Source: Echinarachnius parma
Lineage: Eukaryota; Echinodermata; Echinoidea; Clypeasteroida; Echinarachniidae
DNA length: 64,000 bases
Assembly (NCBI GenBank): GCA_037951105.1
Contig: JBAMJV010007487.1
Span: forward strand, 62,001 to 126,000
Direction: 5' to 3'
The notes under the pieces were generated by a model that saw only the letters and a list, made by a program, of their open reading frames with translations, made no database searches and was not told the origin of the DNA. Each line of letters opens with the position of its first letter. Position 1 is the stretch's first letter. Of this stretch, positions 11,247-22,855 are shown piece by piece. Made by a program: the position numbers and the translations under genes.

Positions 11247-12610
11247 TCAGGACAGCAAATGACGACATACACTTTGTATTACATAGATGTATACAATAAT
11301 GCATACAATGCTGGTAGTTACATACAGTACTGACAGTTACATCCCTCACTTTTCATGACATAAATACACCCCTCTTCTTATGATGGTTTAGTCTAAACTG
11401 TCCGTCAAGTGAGCGCCTATCAGTGTGGGCCTAAAGAGCCCCCATTGTTATCACTAATAGTGCTCCTCCCTTGTATATACCCATTCCAGATTATTCAGGA
11501 AGGCAATAGTGCATTGCTGTGGGGTGCCAGGGGAAATGCCCCCCCCCCCCCCTTTTAGAAATGTTGCCCCCATCCCTAACTGCCCCCATCTCCTATCAAC
11601 AGACAATGACCGTAACAATCAATTAAATTCCATTACATTTTAATTCAATCTTGTCTACGATGCCCCCTTTGTCACGGGAAATTTAGATTTCAATTTTCAA
11701 TTTCAATTTTCAATTTCAATTTATAGCCCCCAGCCCCCCCCCCCCCCCCCTCCCTCCCTCCTCAACTGCCCAAACCCCATGACAATTACAAAGAAGGAAA
11801 GCACCATAATGCATCATTCTAATTTTTGGCCCAGACTGACTCTTTACCAGGAGTCAGACCCCCTCAAATCTGCCGCCCTCTATGCCTCCCCCACTCTGGC
11901 CCCACCCCCTCCCTCCCTCCGGTCTGGGGGCTGGCCCTGGCTACACCCCCCTGTGGTAATTATACCAGTCCAATGGAAAATTGGAGGATAAACACTGCAC
12001 TGTCAGCATAATGGACTGTGTCTGTGTGTCTTACTGCAAGTATGTATTTTCCCTGTCTGACTGGTGCTGGTCCTACTGTACTAGCACAACTGAGTGCTAA
12101 ATGCTTGTGTTATGTTGTTATTTTTCAAGCTATTGTGTGTATGTGATGGTATGCAAGATGTAATTCCCTCTTCCAAAAATGTAAAACAAAAACTTCCCAC
12201 TTCATTTTTATATGATAGCAAATACTTTTTTTCTTTTCCCCGTCAGTACACAGCTGAATATTCTTCACTGGAAATATGTGCTTCTAAGTAATTCACATTA
12301 CCTGCAATATCCCTTGCCCATAACAATGTAAATGTGACACAAGAATGTCAAATGGTAAATTTTGATTATTCATAGTTTCCTTTGTGTCCAAAATTGAATG
12401 TACTATCATGTACATATCACCTCTTGATTTTGTCAAGCGTTGGATTGATATTGTTTATTTCCAATGCAATTGCTCCTTGATTTGCTTGGGGCGTACACTA
12501 AAAAAGTAAAAATGGTCCTTCTGGTTCTTATATACTAGTAGTAGTAGTAGAATACTCTGGCAATCGCAGGGTGGTTATATTTATTTTTGGCGAAATCTCT
12601 TCGGGCAGCA
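11247..12610. other. Unassigned DNA with simple repeats
   Basis: It contains C runs near 11540 and 11735, a short TTTCAATTTTCAA repeat at 11689-11722, and (TAG)n at about 12536-12552. Frames at 11779-12011 are read through C-rich sequence and have no recognised domain. Confidence 0.55.
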
Positions 12611-12619
12611 AATGGTATT

Positions 12620-13312
12620 TTGCCTGTTTATTTTATGCACAGGAGGAAATTTTCACTGCTCAATTTTGGGGTTGTTTACTTGTTATGATCTAGAACTATA
12701 TCATATTCTCATCATTTTGTCTTTGAATGACAGCAACAAACCCAACATTCCTTCTGCTGACAGTAGTCTGTGGAATCTAGATATTAGAAGGGAACAAAAC
12801 AAATGCAAAATACTTTTTTCTCAATATTTGATAAACAGAGGTGCAGGAGGTAATTAGAATTGTACTTGTTTATTTACATACAGGAGGACCATAAGCATTG
12901 CTCAATTTGTGGGTTGTTATGACCAAGAAATGTATCCTTAGCATTTTGTCATTGAAACCACAAACATTCCTTCTGTTGACACTTGCCTACATAATCTAGA
13001 ACCATGCTAGAACTTAGAAGAAAACAAAACAAAGAAAAATTACTTTTGTTTCAAGACTTGATCAACAGAGGTGCAGGAGATAATTAGTATTTTATTTGTT
13101 TCTTTACACATACAGGAGGATGATTTGCACTGACCAATTTTTGGGGTCGTTATGATCCAGAACTACATTATATTTTCAGCATTTAGTCATTAAAAGCACA
13201 AACATTTCTTTTGTTGACAGTGCAGAATCTAGAACTTAGAAGGGAACAAAAAAAAGACAAAATACTTTTGTTTCAAGATTTGATAAACAAAGGTGCAGGA
13301 GGAGAGGGGTTG
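12620..13312. repeat. Degenerate tandem repeat, 3 units of about 225 bp
   Basis: The block beginning with a GGAGGA.. CACTG.CCAATTT...GGGGT.GTTATGA and ending AACAAAGGTGCAGGAG occurs three times (about 12640, 12880, 13115). It includes ACATTCCTTCTG.TGACAGT and GAAGGGAACAAAA. Units differ by many substitutions and small indels. The open frame at 12612-12857 lies in unit one and is not preserved in units two and three. Confidence 0.75.
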
Positions 13313-14286
13313 ATTAACCAAGGGAGTGAGAACCCTTGGACCTTGAGCTAAAACATTACAACCATTCTTGCATTACGATATGAATCAAATTAAATTCTCA
13401 TTTTGATTGAAGTTAACTGACATTTCACAAACATAAATAAGTTAACCTTGGACATATGACTTTGCAAAATGTCACAATAACATAAAAATATTTTGTATGG
13501 TTCTCGATTAAAGGCACAGTTTAGATTATATATAGTAAGTATCAAAATGAGACTATCAGAGTATCAGAAATTTCTGGAAAAATGAACACAACTGAATTTG
13601 AGACGAAAGTAGAAGCTATGAAGGCATGAAGGGCCTACTTAATCACAAAATACAAGGAGATAATTAAAATCGTTCAACTATCATATACATGTATATATAT
13701 TGAATGAATATGATTATGATTTTGTCAAATATCATAATCATATATTCTGCATCAAAAGGATGGGGAAATAGCGGATACCAGAAACTTGTACACTGGACAG
13801 AACAAATAGGTAAAATCACATGATCTCATCAAGTTCACATCCTCCTTAAAAATCACTATTTACAGATAGGAAAAGGAAAAAGGAAGAAATCCCATCTTGC
13901 CTGAACTTGAGCCTGAGGGGGAATTTAACAAAAACTTCTAAAACCTCCTTGATTTAACAAAGCCTCATTCTTACTTCCGCCTGAGTCCAAGGGGGGTAGC
14001 AGAATTATTCATGTTCAAGCACCCCTTTCCTCCATCTAGTCTCCACCCCATGTGGGTTTGGGGTAGTCTATGTTCTGTTATTCCAAGGAGTTTTCAAGGC
14101 TGTGAGTTATTCCCATAGCTCATAGGTGTATAAGCATAATAAGGAGATGGATGGAGGGGGGGGGGGGGGGGGGGGGGGGTGGCTACACCCCCATCTAGAG
14201 TTTTGGAAGCACCAATGTTTACCAAAACATCACATTTCCTTGTAGTTTCAGGTTATTTTCAAGCAAAGTACATGTATGTTAATTTT
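13313..14286. other. Unassigned DNA with a long G run
   Basis: No gene was recognised. A pure G run of about 23 lies near 14156-14179, followed by CTACACCCCCATCTAG. Confidence 0.55.
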
Positions 14287-14563
14287 TTAAGGGATCTAGT
14301 AACTTTTTGACGTGTGCAAAAAGTGGTGAATGGTTGATAAAATGGGTATTTTTGTGATCTGATATGTCCACCTTGTAATGCGTGAAAATTTCATGTTAAA
14401 TGGATGTTATATGGCTGAGTAATGAGCAAAAATGCAAAGTGATATTCCCTCAGTGCTAATTACACTGTCTTTGTATACAGTTATAACTTTCCAGTGGATA
14501 ATATATTTTTAACAAAAGGGAAATACAAAATACAAAAAGGAAACCGGTTCCATGCTTCTAATG

Positions 14564-14802
14564 TTAAAGGGATCTAGTAATTTTGTTGACATGTGCAAAA
14601 AGTGATGAGTTGTTGATACAATGTATATTGTTGTTATCTGATATGTCCACTAGGTGTTGTGTGAAAATTTCAAGTGAAATGGACTTTATATTAGTGCTGT
14701 AACCGATCATCGGATCGGCATTCCGATCACGATCCGATCATACATGATCGGACCGTTTTTGCCGATTTCCGATCATGCAGAAAAAATCGGAAGATCGGAT
14801 CG

Positions 14803-14852
<50 letters not shown>

Positions 14853-15633
14853 TTTTTTTTTTCTTTGGAAAATGATCCCAAAAAACATATTTTGGGAATA
14901 TAAATGAATACCAAAGCAACATATATCCATATTAATAAGCCCAAGGTAATCTTGTATGGGTATGCTTTCATTTAAAACTGATTACCTCTCCTTTTACAAA
15001 ATTATTCGCGCCGATTTTGAGCTTAGTCCCATGTGTTTCTGAAAGGTTACGCCAAATTAATCACATGGGACTAAGCTCAAAATCGGCGTGAGTAATTTTG
15101 TAAAAGAAGAGGTAATCAGTTTGAAATGAAAGCATACCCGTACAAGATTACCTTGGGCTTATTAATATGGATATATGTTGCTTTGGTATTCATTTATATT
15201 CCCAAATTGTGTTTTTTGGGGATCATTTTCCAAAGAAAAAAAAAAACGATTTTTTTTTTTTTTATAGCCGATCATCCGATCCCGATCATCGATCCGATTT
15301 CGAAGATCGATAAAATTTTGCCGATCCGATCAAACGATCCAATCATCAAGGTCAGTTACAGCACTACTTTATATGGCCGAGTAATGAGCAAAAATGCAAA
15401 GTGACATTCACTAACTCATTGCACTCACTTTGTACACGGTTTTGACGATCCATTGGATAATTTGACATCTGAACACTTCAATCGTAAATATCTTTTTAAC
15501 GAAAGGGATATTTGAAAAACCGAAACATGTCCCATGCTTTTTTTTGTTAATAAGAATACAACAAGGTATGAGGGAACCGCTAGAATTCAAATTGGATTTT
15601 GAGGATTTGGACAATGTTACTAAGTCCCTTTAA
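14564..15633 (+). mobile_element. TTAA-type MITE, family C, inner copy
   Basis: It begins TTAAAGGGATCTAGTAATTT and ends TGTTACTAAGTCCCTTTAA. It is inserted in a TTAA of an older copy of the same family (14287-15717) and is itself interrupted by an hAT-like element at 14692-15366. No protein is encoded. A further fragment lies at 53191-53325. Confidence 0.93.
14692..15366. mobile_element. hAT-like foldback MITE with 8-bp target duplication
   Basis: Its 12-bp inverted ends are perfect: TAGTGCTGTAAC at 14692 and GTTACAGCACTA ending at 15366. It is flanked by the direct repeat CTTTATAT (14684-14691 and 15367-15374). An 8-bp duplication and TAGTGCTG-like ends are hAT superfamily hallmarks. Subterminal regions are packed with CCGATC/GATCGG words. 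The middle is a long palindrome: arms of roughly 160 bp around a centre near 15045 include GAGCTTAGTCCCATGTG / CACATGGGACTAAGCTC. Because of the palindrome, frames at 14738-14971 (minus) and 15126-15404 (plus) encode nearly the same peptide. They are not genes. A-runs and T-runs sit at mirror positions. Confidence 0.93.
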
Positions 15634-15749
15634 TACAAATTCAACAAGGTATGAGAGAACCACTAGAGTTTTAAGTGAATTTTTTTGGATTTGGGCAATG
15701 TTACTAGACCCCTTTAAAACTTAAAAAAGCCAGGAAGAATGATATTCAG

Positions 15750-16392
15750 GCAAATATCTCAGCCCCCTCTCCCCCCCCCCCCCCCCCCCTCCCCAATTAT
15801 AGCAACACTATTGATCAGAGCAAGAAAGGTTGCCCTACTGTGAGATATGGTAGAGACATGGGGTGATAATGGGGGGGGGGGGGGATTGCCCCCTTCCAAA
15901 TTATCTCAACACGGTACCACTGATCAAACTGAGAATCCTTACCCTACTGTAAGATATGGGAGGGGGGTGATAACAGAGGGGGGGGGGGGGGGGGGGAGCA
16001 CCCTCTCCCCAATTATAGCAGCACTACTGATTACACCAAGAAAGGTTGCCCTACTGTGAGATATGGTAGAGACATGGGGTGATAATGGGGGGGGGGGGGG
16101 GGATTGCCTCCTTCCATGATCAAACTGAGAATCCTTACTCTACTGTAAGATATGGGAGGGGGTGATAACAGGGGGGGGGGGGGGAGCACCCTCTCCCCAA
16201 TTATAGCAGCACCACTGATTACACCAGGAAAGGTTGCCTTACTGTGAGATATGGTAGAGACATGGGGTGATAATGGGGGGGGGGGGGGGGGGGTTGCTCC
16301 CTCCCCAATTATAGTAACACCACTGATTACACCAGGAAAGGTTGCCCTACTGTGAGATATGGTAGAGACATGGGGTGATAATGGGCACCATT
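15750..16392. repeat. Alternating G-run tandem array, about 6-7 units of 100 bp
   Basis: Two unit types alternate. Type A has GAAAGGTTGCCCTACTGTGA and ATGGTAGAGACATGGGG before a G run. Type B has GAGAATCCTTACCCTACTG, AGATATGGGAGGGG and GATAACAG before a G run. Linkers contain CTCCCCAATTATAGCA and CACTGAT. The order A-B-A-B-A-A suggests a roughly 200-bp higher-order unit. The frame at 15847-16059 is an artefact of the array. Confidence 0.88.
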
Positions 16393-17454
16393 AGGCATCA
16401 ACCAAGCCCCCTTGTCACTGATTGCATACAGATGGAGACCATTTGTAGGTTTACTAGTCTCAAATCTGAACCCTTTTCTACATTTGTATGTCCTATAACT
16501 CAGTACTACTGGTATCTAATCATCACAGTCTAACAAACAGTAGGACTTCGCCAAATAATAAATTAACAACTACAGCAACCAAATTAGGGCTACTTAAACA
16601 TGTTTCCTATAACATTATAAATCAAATATGGCCACCCCTCATGCCCCCCCCCCCCCCAAAAAAAGGTGAAAGAGTGGAATAAAAGTCCCAAGACAAGAAA
16701 AAGATATTAATAATTATGTTAAAAAACACCCCTTTCAAACTGCCCTGATTTTCATCGGATACGTCCAGACACATCCGAACGGCAAATTCTATCGATATAT
16801 TTCAGTGGTGTTTTTTTTATAGAGTCACTTTGAAAAGGGTATAAGAAGCTAATCTTATGATCTCTCAGTAATTGCATCTCCAATCCAAGGGCCCAAATAT
16901 ACAGTAATACATACTTGTCCATCTGATGATAATTAATCTAGAAATCACATCTGCTAACAAGATAAATGAATAGACAAAAGAAATCAAACATTAATCATAA
17001 TTAGATTTGTTTTGTTACCATCACCAATCATTTCCTGCTGTTTTATTTCTTCATCCCAATATTCTCACCCCCCCCCCCCCCAATCCCAGATACCACACAT
17101 TTTCTGGTATGCAAAATATAACTACAAATTAATCTAAAATTATCTCTGACGACAAGATCGATAAACAAATAAACAGAGAGTTGTATACAGCCTAGCTTTC
17201 AATCCTAGCAGGATCTTCTTTCGGGCAAATGACCAAAATAAACAAATAAACAGATAGAGAAGCTATCTTAAATGAATTATACATGTCAATCACACGATCC
17301 TCTACTAGTATTTCATTTGTTCTTCAACCCAATATTGCATTCCTGAGCACCAAGTCCTTTCTTGGTATGTAAATGGATTATAACCTCTTCTCTCCTGGAC
17401 CATTAAAGATGAGTTGATTTTGTGATAACATGCATTCTCTATCAACTTAGGGAC
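16393..17454. other. Unassigned DNA, weak internal duplication
   Basis: Two degraded copies of a block with TCTTCA.CCCAATATT..., a C-rich or CTGAGCACC segment and TTCTTGGTATG lie near 17045-17125 and 17310-17370. Each is preceded by an AAACAAATAAACAGA-like phrase. C runs occur near 16645 and 17069. Confidence 0.5.
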
Positions 17455-17658
17455 CGAAAAAATCTGGGGCCCAGATTTATTCCGACTGGATATATTTATT
17501 GATATTTCAGCCGTTTCTGAACCGATTTTAATCAAATAAAGTTTATTCTGCCATTAAAATTGTATGCTCTTTCAAATTTTATACTCAGTTATTCATTATC
17601 TCACAATTTTTTTTTTTTGTGCAGCGCCCTCTATACCAAAACTGAACTACCCCTTTAA
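17455..17658 (-). mobile_element. Family D fragment abutting the 90-bp array
   Basis: GGGGCCCAGATTTATT, ATTGATATTTCAGCCGTTTC, GAACCGATTTTAATCAAA, GTATGCTCTTTCAAATTTTA and the end CTGAACTACCCCTTTAA match the 3' half of family D (31034-31561 and 52730-53443). It ends in TTAA exactly where the first AACCCATT unit starts. The other half is missing. Confidence 0.85.
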
Positions 17659-18644
17659 CCCATTGAAGATGATTTGATTTTGGTATAACATGTATTCTCC
17701 ATAGACACTAGCCAAATGTATACCAGGGACCAGCCCTGGACAGGTTAACCCATTCAATATGAGTTGATTTTGGTATAACATGTATTCTCCATAGACACTA
17801 GCTAAATGTATACCAGGGACCAGCCCTGGACAGGTTAACCCATTCAATACGAGTTGATTTTGGTATAACATGTATTCTCCATAGACACTAGCCTAATGTA
17901 TACCAGGGACCAGCCCTGGACAGGTTAACCCATTCAATATGAGTTGATTTTGGTATAACATGTATTCTCCATAGACACTAGCTAAATGTATACCAGGGAC
18001 CAGCCCTGGACAGGTTAACCCATTCAATACGAGTTGATTTTGGTATAACATGTATTCTCCATAGACACTAGCCTAATGTATACCAGGGACCAGCCCTGGA
18101 CAGGTTAACCCATTCAATACGAGTTGATTTTGGTATAACATGTATTCTCCATAGACACTAGCTAAATGTATACCAGGGACCAGCCCTGGACAGGTTAACC
18201 CATTCAATATGAGTTGATTTTGGTATAACATGTATTCTCCATAGAGACTAGCTAAATGTATACCAGGGACCAGCCCTGGACAGGTTAACCCATTGAAGAT
18301 GATTTGATTTTGGTATAACATGTATTCTCCATAGACCCTAGCCTAATGTATACCAGGGACCAGTCCTGGACAGGTTAACCCATTGAAGACGATTTGATTT
18401 TGGTATAACATGTATTCTCCATAGACACTAGCCAAATGTATACCAGGGACCAGCCCTGAACAGGTTAACCCATTCAATATGAGTTGATTTGAATATAACG
18501 TGCATCCTCTATAGACACCATCCCAAGTATTTAGGGACCAGCCCTGGACAGGTTAACCCATTCAATATGAGTTGACTTGAATATAATGTGCATCCTCTAT
18601 GGACACCATCCCTAGTATTTAGGGACCAGTCCTGAATGGGTTAA
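17657..18644. repeat. 90-bp tandem array, 11 units
   Basis: Units begin AACCCATTCAATATGAGTTG and contain TATAACATGTATTCTCCATA and CAGGGACCAGCCCTGGACAG. Starts fall every 90 bp from 17657 to 18467, and a final divergent unit starts at 18555. The last unit closes with AGTCCTGAATGGGTTAA, the inverse of the opening AACCCATT. So the whole array is bounded like one short transposon. Variant sites (TATG/TACG, GCTAAATG/GCCTAATG) tend to alternate. Minus-strand frames here are repeat-derived. Confidence 0.95.
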
Positions 18645-19665
18645 TTTGTGAGGGATATGATGACTCCACTGAGGCTACATCTCAAGCTCCTTCACTTAAT
18701 CAAGATGGAAGAATGTTGGATACATCTCTCAATCATTTCTGGGCTTTGTGGATTATTTATGGCCATTCCATTTATAAGAACTTAGGGATTTGGAAGAGAG
18801 ATATAGGTTCGGGGAAGGGAAGGGAAGGGAGTGCTGGGTTAGTGGTAAATGGGAGGGGGAGTTAGGGGTTGTGGAGGTAGATAGATAATAGACTTTAGCA
18901 ACATTGCTGAGCATCTTATCATCAACAATGCAGTTTTATACATGAAATTTAACAAAAACTGTCTGGTAAAATGTGGCCGAATGTAAACATTTCATAAATT
19001 TTGAGATTGAAAAAAACCCTTACAAGTAAGTCATGCCAAAGACCATTAGCCTAGGTAATTGGGGACCCTTTTTTAACACTATTAACACTGCAACGGATGA
19101 TGTCACGCTATCATTGCTGTAACTGTAAGCTGTTGCACATGTGTCAAGTCATATCATCCATCAATTGCCAACATCAAGAATGTCCAAATCTCAGAATCTA
19201 TCTTTCTAGATGCAGGCAATGGAGGCGTAAATCTGAGAGAGGATTTGTGGCCCATGCGCATCAGCTTAAAAACTTGACGTCACTGCATTTCAGCTGTTAT
19301 TGGTCCGTGTACTATGATTCCCTAATCTCACCTTGAACAGGCAAAAGAGTAGTTTAATTTGTAACATTGCTTTCCAAGACTAGTACTAGACATGAGCTGA
19401 AGTCAGGTCTGGTCTATAGAATTGAGTTGAGAATTGAAGACATATCTAATACTTTAATAGAAAAGGAAGGAGTACTGCTAACCATCTAATACAAATGTAG
19501 AGCCTTTGGATTAGGATTGTGAATCAGGATTAAAGTTAGGGTCAGGTTTATTGTAGGAGGTCAAGTTTGGACAATGTGGAAAAAAAAAGTTTAATATATT
19601 ATGTACTGTAGCAGACGAAATTATACATAAGATTTTCATAGACCGATCAGACCAAATGAGTCACC
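18645..19665. other. Unassigned DNA with GGGAA repeat
   Basis: A GGGAAGGGAAGGGAAGGGA stretch lies near 18815. The frame at 19097-19336 has no recognisable domain. Confidence 0.5.
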
Positions 19666-20430
19666 TAAGCCCTGGTCACAACCCACCGTGCGTGTTTTTA
19701 GTCCGTACGGTTTTTGGGGAGGCCACGGCCGCCACGTTTTTCTAAAAACGTAGGGAGGGAGTGGCAAAGGCAGGGAGGGAGTACCGGCAACGCACGTCAC
19801 ACGCACGGTGTAAGTACGTGGCCCGCACGCCACGCCTGGCCGTGAGCGGTTGCGTGCATCGTACGTTGCGCACGTGGTAAGTGCGTTGTACGTGCTTACA
19901 ACGTGCTTACAACGTGCTTACAACGTACGGTCTCCGTGCGGTTGCCACGTTATCGTACGGAGGCCGTACTTACACGTGCTGCTCACGTACGGTGTCCTTA
20001 CTCACTAAGTGCGTGCAAGTGCGAACAACCTTTTCTGCTCATATTATACTGCAGAAATCAGTGCGCACAACGTGCGTTGTAAGTGCGGAGCACGTGCTTA
20101 CTCGGTACGGTCCACGTGAGTTCTGCGTGCTCATTGGACAGTTGAACTGGGGAAGTGCCGAGTAAGCACGGACCACGCACTTATCACGTGCGCAGCACGC
20201 ACGTGCGCTCATTGGCTGCAGAACGCAGCGAAAACGCAGCGAACGCAGCGAAAGTTCCTCGTGCACTAAAAGTGCTACGTCGTGTCTGCGTGCTCCCAAA
20301 TCCGTACTGAGTCGGTACTGAGTCGGTACTCACCTCGTACGGATACCCAAATTTTGCCCACGTTTTTGCAAGTAGACAGCACGCACGGGGCACGCACTTG
20401 CAAGTACGGCGGGTTGTGACCACCGCTTTA
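19666..20430. mobile_element. GC-rich foldback transposon with CTGGTCACAACCC ends
   Basis: The left end is AAGCCCTGGTCACAACCCAC. The right end on the other strand is TAAAGCGGTGGTCACAACCC. The interior is a dense mix of the related words GTACGGTGCGTGC, ACGTGCTTACA and CACGTGCGC in both orientations, including three consecutive CGTGCTTACAA copies near 19888-19922. High CpG content contrasts with the AT-rich surroundings. All frames in it (for example 19881-20299) are low-complexity and not genes. Confidence 0.88.
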
Positions 20431-20558
20431 CATGGGGAGAAGTTGGAGTTACGGATTATGATTAGGCTTAGGCAGGGTTGGAAGTCAATTTAGAAGTTTG
20501 AGAAAATGGAAGTTTAAGACTGACATTTTGCATTGTCAATAGTAGACCAAATGAGACC

Positions 20559-21194
20559 AGGACCCCGTTTACAGTGAGAAAAAGGCAGGGCCGGGCCAGG
20601 CCCGGGCCAGGCCGCGGCCGAGTTGGCCCCGCAATTTTGTGCGTTTACAGTGCGAGGCCAGGCCGCGGCCTACATTGTAACCTTCCAATATTTTGTCGTA
20701 GTGGCGCTCTGCATGTAAACAAACGATTATTTTGGGGGGCGCGCCGGGGGTCACAGTGTAGATCCGGTCGCGCGCGCGCGGGATATTTCCAATGAATCTT
20801 TTCCCCAATTCCCTATGTTTATGCATGTTAAATGCACGGCGAACTTTCGAATATCACAGCTGACACTTGGCTTGACACACCAAAGAAAATACCATGAAAG
20901 CGTGGGTTCGATTGTTATGGTACGGCGTCATTATCCTATGACGTAATGATCCTTTCACTTCCGGGGTAACAGTTGGCCCCGCAATTGGCCGCGCAATTGG
21001 CCCCGGTGCGTTTACAGTGAGAAAAGGCCGGGCCAGGCCGAGGCCGAGACTACCTCCAGAGCTGGTCCAAATGCGCGGCCAGTTTGGCCTCGCAATTGGC
21101 CGCGCAATTGGCCCCGGTGCGTTTACAGTGCGGGGCCAGGCCGCGGCCTGGCTGCGGCCTGGCCTGGCCTTTTGCTCACTGTAAACGGGGTCCA
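20559..21194. mobile_element. GC-rich foldback transposon with GGACCCCGTTTACAG ends
   Basis: Left end: GGACCCCGTTTACAGTGAGA. Right end: CTCACTGTAAACGGGGTCC, its exact complement. The interior repeats GGCCGGGCCAGGCCGCGGCC themes. It also contains two direct copies of GCGCAATTGGCCCCGGTGCG followed by TTTACAGTG, near 20991 and 21101, so part of the terminus has been duplicated inward. The frames at 20569-21318 are read through this repeat. Confidence 0.88.
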
Positions 21195-22660
21195 TGTATT
21201 TTCGTAGACCAAGCAGTTCGGGACATAAACCAAATGGGTTACATGAGGAGGAGTTGGGGTTCTTGTTTTCAGTCCTGAACATGAACATGTGATTTGCATC
21301 AGATGAGCCAGCTGTCATGTGATGTCAAATAAATGAGCCTGATTGGTCCCTCAATTCTTCACATTACCCTCCTAAATCACCTGACTCCAGTAGCATAGCC
21401 AGGGTGAATATATGCTGGGGGATTGTTGGGGGGGGGGGGGGGGTGGGTGGTGTCATGGGGCCACATGCCCCTCCCATCCAAATAATATGACAACAAAACA
21501 GTTTTAAAAATATGGTAAAAGGTTTTGCATAAAATAAATGGAGAGTGTGTCCCTATATACATTATGACAGCTCCCCCCCCCCCCCCCCCTTACAATCAAT
21601 CAGACCATGCAACACCACTGGGTGGGGGGGGGGGGGGGGGTTATTGTAACGTTTGCACTGTATATACTGCATGTTTGCACCATAAATCCATGTAATTGCT
21701 TTAGATTTGTGACAGTTGAGAAATGATAGGAGTTAAAATTAAATATAACAAGTTCTCCACCAAAGGCAGATAAATAGATATGGGAATTAAAGGGTATCAC
21801 GCCTGCACTGTATTCTCATAGGGTGTTTTCAATTGGAACTTTGTCAAGAAAAACATTTAGCTGAGCAGGAAAATGCATTAAAATGCAAATTGCGATTGGA
21901 CTTGAATATCAGTGTGTGATATATTATCTTGTCCCTGCTGAATTACTCTGCTCAAACACAGCCCTCAGATATAAAGGTTTTACCTCGGAAATAACAAAAG
22001 CTGAGTATAATTTCAATTATTCTAACAATCTAAGGATTATGGTGTAACTTTGGTTAAAAGATAACACATAAAAGAATTATGTTATATTCAAGGTTACAAG
22101 ACATTAACATTTACATGAAATGTAAGTCTTGTTGTGGGTGATACAAGATATATACTGATGGGGGTGAATACCCTTTGTATTTTTTCATTTCTTTATTTTC
22201 GACCCTATTTTATCAGATTTCTGGGAGCACATAATATACCTTGTGCACAGTAAACACCAACATCAAATCATCTTAATTATCTCCTTGAGTGCTGATGTTG
22301 CATACTTCCCTGACACATGCGTCACAAGATCTCAGATATGGGTCCATTACTATTGGAAATGTGTGATATACAAAAAAATGCATTACAATCATCTTACATA
22401 TAAATGGGTATGGTATTGTTCAACCCCCCCCCCCCCCCCACAACCACTATCACAACCACCATCACCACCATACATAACTCACAGGTTGTCTGGATCCTCT
22501 GGGCTAGCATTTCACTCAACCCCTACCAAAGATAGAATTCCAAAACATTCCCTAGGAAATTTGTGTCATCATCTGGTAGAAAAAGAGAAGATCCCACCAA
22601 AAAAAGAAAAAAGAAGAAAAAAAGAATTAGGGGAGAATCTGCTGTTGACATCAATCTCAG
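21195..22660. other. Unassigned DNA with G/C runs
   Basis: It contains the phrase CCAGTAGCATAGCCAGGGTG near 21388, followed by several G and C runs (21430, 21573, 21627, 22423). This phrase-plus-G-run pattern recurs elsewhere in the window. CAACCACCATCACCACCAT lies near 22455. An A/G-rich stretch lies near 22600-22630. No gene was recognised. Confidence 0.5.
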
Positions 22661-22682
22661 CTATGTGTTACCACGGTAACCA

Positions 22683-22855
22683 GTGGCTGTAGTATAGGGT
22701 GTCTGGGACGAGGTCACGGGGTCAAATCTTGATGGCTCTTTTAGGCCAGGCGCTTCCTAACTGAAGAGATTTACAGCAGCGGGATACAAATGGTAGGAGA
22801 CAACTCTACTTATGCCTGGTTGGATGTGGTGAGCGCAAGTTTAAAGGTACATGTA
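22683..22855 (+). mobile_element. tRNA-derived SINE, degraded
   Basis: The head resembles a tRNA. AGTGGCTGTAGTATAGGGTG fits an A box and GGTCACGGGGTCAAATCTTG fits a B box, at tRNA-like spacing. It is followed by TTTTAGGCCAGGCGCTTCCT and later GATACAAATGGTAGG. These echo the GGGCAAGGCRCTT and AAATGGGTACC phrases seen in many invertebrate tRNA-derived SINEs. The 3' end and tail are unclear. This is recognised by pattern only. Confidence 0.6.

Larger units (their letters stand above)
14287..15717 (+). mobile_element. TTAA-type MITE, family C, outer copy
   Basis: It starts TTAAGGGATCTAGTAACTT and ends ACTAGACCCCTTTAA. It is split by a second family C element at 14564-15633. Joining the flanks at TTAA gives CATGCTTCTAATG-TTAA-TACAAATTCAACAAGG. 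This lines up with the uninterrupted CATGC...TTAATAAGAATACAACAAGG inside the inner copy, which confirms that one TTAA was duplicated. Confidence 0.93.

Noticed and set aside
17647..18321. Minus-strand frames with a 30-residue repeat
   Set aside because: The 90-bp array is a multiple of three, so it stays open by arithmetic; the array ends match a dispersed non-coding element.
20569..21318. 154- and 85-codon frames
   Set aside because: They are read through the GC-rich foldback transposon at 20559-21194.
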